From AB-137-C09 sp964458185 (GTDB lineage Bacteria; Pseudomonadota; Zetaproteobacteria; Mariprofundales; Mariprofundaceae): DNA of 25,332 bases. Position numbers and translations under genes: made by a program. The notes beneath the pieces were generated by a model, which worked only from the letters and a program-made list of their open reading frames with translations, was not told the DNA's origin and did no database searches. Each line of letters starts with the position of its first letter. The first letter of the stretch is position 1. Below are positions 17,271 to 25,111 of this stretch, in pieces. The stretch is taken from positions 1-25,332 of the forward strand of contig CAYWFG010000025.1 of assembly GCA_964458185.1 (NCBI GenBank), written 5' to 3'.

Positions 17271-17553
17271 AAATGCACCACCAAGACTTAGAGGAAGATT
17301 AGCAGTATGGCTGCTGGAAGTCCGTGCAGGCGTATATGTTGGAAAATACTCCGCCAAAGTACGCACTATGATTTGGCAACAGGTAGAAATAGGCATAGAA
17401 GATGGTAGTGCGATCATGGCATGGTCACAAAATACCGAATCAGGTTTTGATATATTAACCCTAGGAAAAAACAGACGAGAACCTTTTGACCTTGATGGCA
17501 TGAAAGTGGTCGCTTTTACACCGATAGAAACAGGTGATGATCATGCGTTGTAA
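17251..17553 (+). CDS. cas2: CRISPR adaptation protein Cas2 (type I-E, CasF-like)
   Basis: Cas2 bridges two Cas1 dimers and measures prespacer length. The 100-residue product has the I-E-specific VTENAPPRLRGRLAVWLLEV opening, then RAGVYVGKYSAKVR, MAWSQNTESGFD and GKNRREPFDLDGM. It closely resembles E. coli Cas2. ATG 17251 is preferred over GTG 17248 because GGAG (17241-17244) is six bases upstream. It overlaps cas1 by 20 nt and is the last gene of the operon. The array leader follows directly. Confidence 0.96.
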   Translation: MLVIVTENAPPRLRGRLAVWLLEVRAGVYVGKYSAKVRTMIWQQVEIGIEDGSAIMAWSQNTESGFDILTLGKNRREPFDLDGMKVVAFTPIETGDDHAL

Positions 17554-17634
17554 CATTTCATGAATATTTTTTCATGTTGGTGGCATATTTGTTCTTTACA
17601 ATTTGGTATTAAAGTTAGTAGGTTACGGGTAAGT
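17554..17634 (+). promoter_or_regulatory. CRISPR leader
   Basis: This 81-nt AT-rich segment between the cas2 stop and the first repeat is in the right place to drive pre-crRNA transcription and guide spacer insertion. It contains the inverted repeat CATGAA-TATTTT-TTCATG (17559-17576). I could not confirm an IHF site or a clear -35/-10 pair. The leader assigns array polarity: the newest spacers are next to 17635. Confidence 0.7.
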
Positions 17635-17663
17635 ACGTTCCCCGCAGGTGCGGGGATGAACCG

Positions 17664-17763
17664 NNNNNNNNNNNNNNNNNNNNNNNNNNNNNNNNNNNNN
17701 NNNNNNNNNNNNNNNNNNNNNNNNNNNNNNNNNNNNNNNNNNNNNNNNNNNNNNNNNNNNNNN
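17664..17763. other. Assembly gap of 100 N inside the array
   Basis: Exactly 100 N follow the first repeat. The two flanking repeats are 130 nt apart, not a multiple of the 61-nt period, so the gap length is a placeholder. The newest spacers, those next to the leader, are therefore missing and their number is unknown. Confidence 0.98.
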
Positions 17764-18862
17764 TACGTTCCCCGCAGGTGCGGGGATGAACCGCCTGCTG
17801 TGTTAGGTCGCGCAGTTACTTCATTACGTTCCCCGCAGGTGCGGGGATGAACCGTATTAGTGATGATGATTTTATTGCTGAAGTCCACGTTCCCCGCAGG
17901 TGCGGGGATGAACCGTGGCAGGCGGCGTTGTTTTGGCTGGAAATCTTACGTTCCCCGCAGGTGCGGGGATGAACCGTTGACTGCGACCTACCACAATAGA
18001 ACCCGCTGACGTTCCCCGCAGGTGCGGGGATGAACCGCCCTTTTAAGCTGACTGTGCGGCAGCGAAGGGACGTTCCCCGCAGGTGCGGGGATGAACCGGC
18101 GATTTCTAGCCCTCCCCAGAACCATCCAAAACGTTCCCCGCAGGTGCGGGGATGAACCGCCATTTTTCATGCTTTTGCCAGTTCAGGTTGAACGTTCCCC
18201 GCAGGTGCGGGGATGAACCGGCGGTGAAATTAACGGCGCATCTATCAGCCAGACGTTCCCCGCAGGTGCGGGGATGAACCGGGGTTGACACCCCTTAGAA
18301 CCCCACTATCCCTACGTTCCCCGCAGGTGCGGGGATGAACCGCGTTTGCGACTAAAGACGGACCTGCAATTTTTACGTTCCCCGCAGGTGCGGGGATGAA
18401 CCGACTTTCCAGCCATTTTTAGTAAAAATGGGTGAACGTTCCCCGCAGGTGCGGGGATGAACCGTCGTGCTTCGCACGTTTGTTCAACAGCCAAAAACGT
18501 TCCCCGCAGGTGCGGGGATGAACCGGTTTGTTGTTGATGGCGTGAGCACCCATGTGTACGTTCCCCGCAGGTGCGGGGATGAACCGTGCATGATGTTAGC
18601 TTTGGCGAGTTGGCAAAAACGTTCCCCGCAGGTGCGGGGATGAACCGACATATTGAATCTGATCTACCCCAGCCAGATTACGTTCCCCGCAGGTGCGGGG
18701 ATGAACCGAAAAAAACGTACTGGAACTATCACATCTTGATACGTTCCCCGCAGGTGCGGGGATGAACCGTCAACTTCAGTGTGATACATTTCATTCATCA
18801 AACGTTCCCCGCAGGTGCGGGGATGAACCGCGTCTAAATTCGCCGTTAAACGCCCGATAGTT

Positions 18863-18891
18863 ACGTTCCCCGCAGGTGCGGGGATGAACCC
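18863..18891 (+). repeat. Variant repeat ending ACCC
   Basis: This repeat matches the consensus except for the last base, C instead of G at 18891. In type I-E the last base of the repeat derives from the PAM of the spacer that follows, so this may record a non-AAG or slipped acquisition of the spacer at 18892-18923. Confidence 0.95.
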
Positions 18892-21800
18892 CTGAATTAA
18901 TAATTATTGCGTGTTGGTCATCAACGTTCCCCGCAGGTGCGGGGATGAACCGACGCTGTTTGTTTCTGGTCGTATGGAAGGCGAACGTTCCCCGCAGGTG
19001 CGGGGATGAACCGCAATTTAACGCCATTACCTAAATCACTGATGAACGTTCCCCGCAGGTGCGGGGATGAACCGGGCATCTATAATTTCATCAATGAAAT
19101 CAATCGACGTTCCCCGCAGGTGCGGGGATGAACCGCATTGATGCGAACCAGTCCCGTGGCACGGGTTACGTTCCCCGCAGGTGCGGGGATGAACCGCCGT
19201 AATGCATTCAACAACACAGCTTTCATCTACGTTCCCCGCAGGTGCGGGGATGAACCGCAACGACTGCTTCAGGTGCAGAAAAATGAACGACGTTCCCCGC
19301 AGGTGCGGGGATGAACCGAACCCATACCTCAACCTATAATGCCACGGGAAACGTTCCCCGCAGGTGCGGGGATGAACCGGGTTGCAGTCTTAGGGGGTCT
19401 GGAGGGTTGTCACGTTCCCCGCAGGTGCGGGGATGAACCGATTAAAAAGACGAATACTACCTCCCAGCTAGTACGTTCCCCGCAGGTGCGGGGATGAACC
19501 GAAATTCACGATCACACCGACAACATTATCGGCACGTTCCCCGCAGGTGCGGGGATGAACCGTGGTTAGAGTCAACCAGCGGAAGCAGATTGGCACGTTC
19601 CCCGCAGGTGCGGGGATGAACCGAATCATTTAAATCACAGTATTGGTTTGATTCAACGTTCCCCGCAGGTGCGGGGATGAACCGAATCTGTGCCGCTGCC
19701 ACCATCTTTGCCATCCACGTTCCCCGCAGGTGCGGGGATGAACCGGTTTGAAAGATGCACTTGCAACACAAACCGTGACGTTCCCCGCAGGTGCGGGGAT
19801 GAACCGAACTTCTAATTTGTCTTTATGCAATAAAAATGACGTTCCCCGCAGGTGCGGGGATGAACCGCCATTGGCATTGCGACAAACATGCTCAACAATA
19901 CGTTCCCCGCAGGTGCGGGGATGAACCGATTCTCGCATCCCCCGCTTGCCCGCATAACGAACGTTCCCCGCAGGTGCGGGGATGAACCGACGCTAAACAT
20001 TTCTGTCCAGACAACTTTTCAACGTTCCCCGCAGGTGCGGGGATGAACCGGTTGTTCTATTTGAGCGTAGGTTTTTGGTTTTACGTTCCCCGCAGGTGCG
20101 GGGATGAACCGCAATGCGTGCTGGACAACAATCGTGCCGCTGTACGTTCCCCGCAGGTGCGGGGATGAACCGCACAATCAATCAAACTTGCTGAAGAACA
20201 CGAAACGTTCCCCGCAGGTGCGGGGATGAACCGTTCTCTGCACTTTTTGAAAATGTGATACTCATACGTTCCCCGCAGGTGCGGGGATGAACCGCGAATA
20301 GTCGATGCTGCCAATTCATTGCGCCGACGTTCCCCGCAGGTGCGGGGATGAACCGCTTTTGCCTAAAATTGAATGCGCTGTCCTTAGACGTTCCCCGCAG
20401 GTGCGGGGATGAACCGCCCCTGATTCAATTCTTTGTACAGAAGAAAGTACGTTCCCCGCAGGTGCGGGGATGAACCGGCTTTTGCCTAAAATTGAATGCG
20501 CTGTCCTTAACGTTCCCCGCAGGTGCGGGGATGAACCGGCAAACAATGTTGATGCTGTGTTCACGCAAGCACGTTCCCCGCAGGTGCGGGGATGAACCGC
20601 CATTGGCATTGCGACAAACATGCTCAACAATACGTTCCCCGCAGGTGCGGGGATGAACCGTCGATTTCTAGTCTTCCCCAGAACCATGAATAACGTTCCC
20701 CGCAGGTGCGGGGATGAACCGGCAACAACAGCGATTGCAGGTGTGTTATCGTTACGTTCCCCGCAGGTGCGGGGATGAACCGAAAAAGCGACAATCAGTA
20801 TTGATATGCTACGTACGTTCCCCGCAGGTGCGGGGATGAACCGCAACGCCTGCATCGCCAAAATATGCACATCATACGTTCCCCGCAGGTGCGGGGATGA
20901 ACCGAGGCGCAGGGATTATTCTCTCACGATCCCCTTACGTTCCCCGCAGGTGCGGGGATGAACCGATACTTTGCATTACAACGAGAGTGCCGACTCGACG
21001 TTCCCCGCAGGTGCGGGGATGAACCGCTGTATCTTGCTTTGTTCCGCTTTTTTTGCGGCACGTTCCCCGCAGGTGCGGGGATGAACCGCCGCCCTTACCA
21101 GCTAGCAGTGCGGCTCTATTACGTTCCCCGCAGGTGCGGGGATGAACCGCTTGTTTCTTCTACCGAAACCCTGAAACAATTACGTTCCCCGCAGGTGCGG
21201 GGATGAACCGCTATGGGATTAACAGCAACCCAATGGGGCGATACGTTCCCCGCAGGTGCGGGGATGAACCGCCACACCCACAAAACGCGCAGAGGAATCA
21301 TTGACGTTCCCCGCAGGTGCGGGGATGAACCGCACAGGTTTTAGCTGCTGAAGGCTTGATGCAAACGTTCCCCGCAGGTGCGGGGATGAACCGATTGATC
21401 TGGTGCAACCAATGCCAGGCATGAAACGTTCCCCGCAGGTGCGGGGATGAACCGTCACTGCGGGTGTCAATTATGCTTATGAAGTTACGTTCCCCGCAGG
21501 TGCGGGGATGAACCGTCACTTGTATTTTTTGGTTAGATGAACACAAAACGTTCCCCGCAGGTGCGGGGATGAACCGACTAATTTGTGAAATAGAGAACTT
21601 TAAAATGGACGTTCCCCGCAGGTGCGGGGATGAACCGATCCACTTTGGTACAGGTAATTTATACGCGATACGTTCCCCGCAGGTGCGGGGATGAACCGCA
21701 GGCATCACAGGTACTGCTTTGTTTGCTAAAACGTTCCCCGCAGGTGCGGGGATGAACCGCGGCTACCGAAGCAGCAAAAATGATCGCAGCCACGTTCCCC

Positions 21801-23316
21801 GCAGGTGCGGGGATGAACCGAATCTTTAGCACGGATTGATATTATCTCTGCCACGTTCCCCGCAGGTGCGGGGATGAACCGCTGGTTGCAAAAAAACCAA
21901 TTGAATACCAAAAACGTTCCCCGCAGGTGCGGGGATGAACCGTCATCCTCAATAAACACCCAACGGCGACCGATACGTTCCCCGCAGGTGCGGGGATGAA
22001 CCGAAAATAAAATGGACTGGGAAACGCTGAAGGAAACGTTCCCCGCAGGTGCGGGGATGAACCGAAGCGGATGGGCTTGACATTGAGAAAGCAACAACGT
22101 TCCCCGCAGGTGCGGGGATGAACCGTTTGACCACCGCAGGTTGATGAATCGGCACTTACGTTCCCCGCAGGTGCGGGGATGAACCGAAGTTGTTGAAATG
22201 TACAAATCTGGTATGCCGACGTTCCCCGCAGGTGCGGGGATGAACCGATTGCTTAAATCTGTGATATTAAACCAAAAGCACGTTCCCCGCAGGTGCGGGG
22301 ATGAACCGCATTGGCAGCGCAGCATGCGATGGTTCGGCGTACGTTCCCCGCAGGTGCGGGGATGAACCGATGGATTACACTAGATTCATTTCAGTCTGTT
22401 GACGTTCCCCGCAGGTGCGGGGATGAACCGCCACAGGAAATGGTTATTTAGAAGTCATAAGAACGTTCCCCGCAGGTGCGGGGATGAACCGTAACTATTA
22501 AAACAGGCATGCGTGAGCGCATGACGTTCCCCGCAGGTGCGGGGATGAACCGCTGATTATCATGCATTGCGCAACGCTGGAGTCACGTTCCCCGCAGGTG
22601 CGGGGATGAACCGCGACTCTTGAATCATATCAGCAGTGCGCACCAACGTTCCCCGCAGGTGCGGGGATGAACCGCTTAAACGCATCGTTGATAGGGCGGT
22701 CAACCAACGTTCCCCGCAGGTGCGGGGATGAACCGCTATGTAAAAACAACCGTGGATGACGCGATGAACGTTCCCCGCAGGTGCGGGGATGAACCGTCAG
22801 TATCATTCACAACATCAATGCCGTGCATACGTTCCCCGCAGGTGCGGGGATGAACCGACCCTTTGTGGTTGAACCCTGTGGATGCAATAACGTTCCCCGC
22901 AGGTGCGGGGATGAACCGCTGTGGTAGAGGCACTGAACCAATGGGAGCCGACGTTCCCCGCAGGTGCGGGGATGAACCGCAGCGTAGCAGAGAGCAACAC
23001 AGGCGAAGCCAACGTTCCCCGCAGGTGCGGGGATGAACCGTCGTTTCGCCGCTGCCTGTGCCTCTTTATAGGACGTTCCCCGCAGGTGCGGGGATGAACC
23101 GCGCAGCATTGCCACCGCACCACTGTCGTTGGGACGTTCCCCGCAGGTGCGGGGATGAACCGCGACTCTGCCGCCAGCAACGCTTGCACCCCTGACGTTC
23201 CCCGCAGGTGCGGGGATGAACCGTCCATTTTGAGCATGTGTCGTTGCGTTGTATCACGTTCCCCGCAGGTGCGGGGATGAACCGCCGCCCTTGCCAGCTA
23301 GCAATGCAGCCCTATT

Positions 23317-23345
23317 ACGTTCCCCGCAGGTGCGGGGATGAACCA
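23317..23345 (+). repeat. Variant repeat ending ACCA
   Basis: The only difference from consensus is A instead of G in the last, PAM-derived position (23345), before the spacer at 23346-23377. It is the second of two last-base variants in the array. Confidence 0.95.
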
Positions 23346-24048
23346 TTCTTGCTCTAGCACAGTGATATTGCCAACATACGTTCCCCGCAGGTGCGGGGAT
23401 GAACCGATATTGCTCGCCGTGGCTTATTTCTCTAGTGAACGTTCCCCGCAGGTGCGGGGATGAACCGCTGCATTTGTTTCAACGTATGCACTACCATTCA
23501 CGTTCCCCGCAGGTGCGGGGATGAACCGTAAATATGCTGATGATGAAGTGTGCAGAAAGGACGTTCCCCGCAGGTGCGGGGATGAACCGTATGGCTGCCG
23601 AGATTTTCAGAACACCGCGCAACGTTCCCCGCAGGTGCGGGGATGAACCGACAAAAATCATTTCAAATAGTCAGGCGCTGGGACGTTCCCCGCAGGTGCG
23701 GGGATGAACCGAGTATAAGCGTACAGGTATCAATGCATTAGATACGTTCCCCGCAGGTGCGGGGATGAACCGGCATGTTTATTGTTTTGCTTAATGCGTT
23801 TTGAACGTTCCCCGCAGGTGCGGGGATGAACCGTGCTTTCAATTTATCAGTTCCAACTTGATGAGACGTTCCCCGCAGGTGCGGGGATGAACCGCACTTG
23901 CAGGTTCAGAGACTTCTATACGAGAGACGTTCCCCGCAGGTGCGGGGATGAACCGTTTGCCATTTCTGTTTTGTCGTTTTGCTGCAGACGTTCCCCGCAG
24001 GTGCGGGGATGAACCGTGGTTGACTTCGGCATCACGGTCTAGCAAGCC

Positions 24049-24077
24049 ACGTTCCCCGCAGGTGCGGGGGTGAACCG
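24049..24077 (+). repeat. Variant repeat with A-to-G change in the stem edge
   Basis: At 24070 the base after GCGGGG is G instead of A. This turns the outermost T-A pair of the repeat stem into T-G (U-G in RNA). It lies next to the expected Cas6e cut and changes the first base of the 8-nt crRNA handle or the base beside it. Confidence 0.9.
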
Positions 24078-24626
24078 CTTGCTTTAAAAGCATCAAACAA
24101 CTGCAACACACGTTCCCCGCAGGTGCGGGGATGAACCGCGATTAGCTACCAATAATACTTACAAAACCCGACGTTCCCCGCAGGTGCGGGGATGAACCGA
24201 TGAAACGTACAAAAAATTGGGTGATCTGGTTACGTTCCCCGCAGGTGCGGGGATGAACCGTTCAGATTGTGATAGACGATTAAAAATAGCAGACGTTCCC
24301 CGCAGGTGCGGGGATGAACCGCTGTTGCACTAAAAAGCAATGCAACAACAAAAACGTTCCCCGCAGGTGCGGGGATGAACCGCTAACTGGCGACCTCTTT
24401 GTTGTTGATGAAGCACGTTCCCCGCAGGTGCGGGGATGAACCGCTATTGGCGGCATTCGGGTGAAGGAAGGTGAGACGTTCCCCGCAGGTGCGGGGATGA
24501 ACCGAAAAATACGTGATGGCAAGATGCCTATGGGTGACGTTCCCCGCAGGTGCGGGGATGAACCGTATTTATAGTGCTAGTATTTCAAAAAGTGTACACG
24601 TTCCCCGCAGGTGCGGGGATGAACCG

Positions 24627-24910
24627 GTGAACGCAGTAAATTATTGTTGATGCTTGCTCATGCCGTTCAATCGCCAGATGAAATATGGGTGTCAATGATG
24701 TGGCATAATAAACAACAATCAGCAATAGCGAGTCGTGTATATTTATCACGCTATACTGTCGGTAATAGGCGGTATACTGCGATTCTTGTTTGGAACTATC
24801 AACGAGGATGGTATGGTGTTACGGCGCATGTATCGGGAAATATCAGTGAAACAAGTTTAAAGATTGAGAAAAACAGAAAAAGAATACGCTTATTTAAGCG
24901 TATTATGTAG
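24627..24910 (+). CDS. Mu-like phage head protein F C-terminus with PBECR2-like nuclease domain (5' end absent)
   Basis: This open frame begins inside the first 32 nt after a perfect repeat (residues GERSKLLLMLAHAV, with the G codon shared with the repeat) and ends with TAG at 24908-24910. It then reads SPDEIWVSMMWH, YLSRYTVGNRRY and ILVWNYQRGWYGVTAHV. I recognise this pattern as that of the PBECR2-type nuclease-like domain carried at the C-terminus of Mu F-like (MuF) phage head proteins. A TTG or ATG within it could start an ORF, but the true gene begins far upstream and is absent. Residues 24627-24658 occupy the place of a spacer. This is not a host gene in context: it is phage DNA joined to the array. 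Family assignment is from memory of the motif. Confidence 0.65.
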
Positions 24911-25036
24911 TAGCCAGCCGCCCCCTTGCACGACTGACTGATTCACCTCATTGCTGCCTGAGGCAACGGACTCAAGGGAGCCGCCTTTATGGATGATTGA
25001 TCTCAATGCTATATATATAAAGAAGGAAGAGCAACA
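24911..25036 (+). other. Phage intergenic segment between F-like and G-like genes
   Basis: These 126 nt hold no long frame. They contain a weak TGCC-TGA-GGCA hairpin, an AT-rich TATATATATA stretch near the end, and the purine-rich AGAAGGAAGAG ribosome binding site for the next ORF. The F-to-G order matches the Mu head-gene region. Confidence 0.55.
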
Positions 25037-25082
25037 ATGGCAGGCGCAAGCATTACTATCACCGTTGATCATGCATCATTAA
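25037..25082 (+). CDS. Start of a Mu gpG-like virion morphogenesis protein, cut by the CRISPR repeat
   Basis: ATG at 25037 follows a strong ribosome binding site and encodes MAGASITITVDHASL before the frame runs into the repeat at 25083. This start resembles phage virion morphogenesis (Mu gpG-like) proteins, which lie directly after F in Mu-type phages. Only 15 codons remain. The identification rests on the short N-terminus plus position after the F-like gene, so it is tentative. Confidence 0.45.
25051..25082 (+). other. Putative protospacer/spacer of exactly 32 nt, preceded by AAG PAM
   Basis: Counting 32 nt back from the repeat at 25083 gives 25051. The three bases before it (25048-25050) are AAG, the canonical type I-E PAM in the correct position and orientation. 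This is what is expected if these 32 nt are both a spacer of the array and the matching protospacer in the phage genome. Confidence 0.7.
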
Positions 25083-25111
25083 ACGTTCCCCGCAGGTGCG
25101 GGGATGAACCG
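25083..25111 (+). repeat. Isolated perfect CRISPR repeat
   Basis: A consensus 29-nt repeat lies 456 nt after the previous one, with no second repeat 61 nt further on. It is in the same orientation and carries no mutations, unlike many array-terminal repeats. It either ends the array or marks another jump out of it. Confidence 0.97.

Larger units (their letters stand above)
17635..24626 (+). CRISPR. Type I-E CRISPR array, at least 114 repeats here
   Basis: The 29-nt repeat ACGTTCCCCGCAGGTGCGGG-GATGAACCG resembles the E. coli I-E repeat. It folds into a 7-bp stem (TCCCCGC / GCGGGGA) around an AGGT loop. One copy (17635-17663) precedes an assembly gap. From 17765 the copies recur every 61 nt to 24598, giving 113 repeats and 112 bounded spacers. 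All spacers are 32 nt except the 33-nt spacer at 21027-21059. All but three repeats (18863, 23317, 24049) look identical. Many spacers read as open coding sequence. Open frames translating the repeat (GSSPHLRGT, RFIPAPAGNV, VHPRTCGER) are artefacts. The true spacer number is unknown because of the gap and the disturbed distal end. Confidence 0.99.

Noticed and set aside
17554..17634. IHF site in the leader
   Set aside because: No clear match to the WATCAANNNNTTR consensus could be found by eye on either strand.
17794..24597. Self-targeting spacers against genes in this window
   Set aside because: By eye no spacer matched the housekeeping or cas genes, or the phage interval 24659-25050. A proper search was not possible, so this is only a negative impression.
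17765..24626. Many open frames with repeated GSSPHLRGT, RFIPAPAGNV or VHPRTCGER peptides
   Set aside because: They are three-frame translations of the CRISPR repeat on the minus strand with spacers between, a well-known annotation artefact. There are no proper starts or ribosome binding sites.
24627..25082. A giant 456-nt spacer inserted by Cas1-Cas2
   Set aside because: Cas1-Cas2 measures about 32-33 nt. The 32-nt position of the AAG and the in-frame phage gene at the left edge fit two ordinary spacers joined through phage sequence better.
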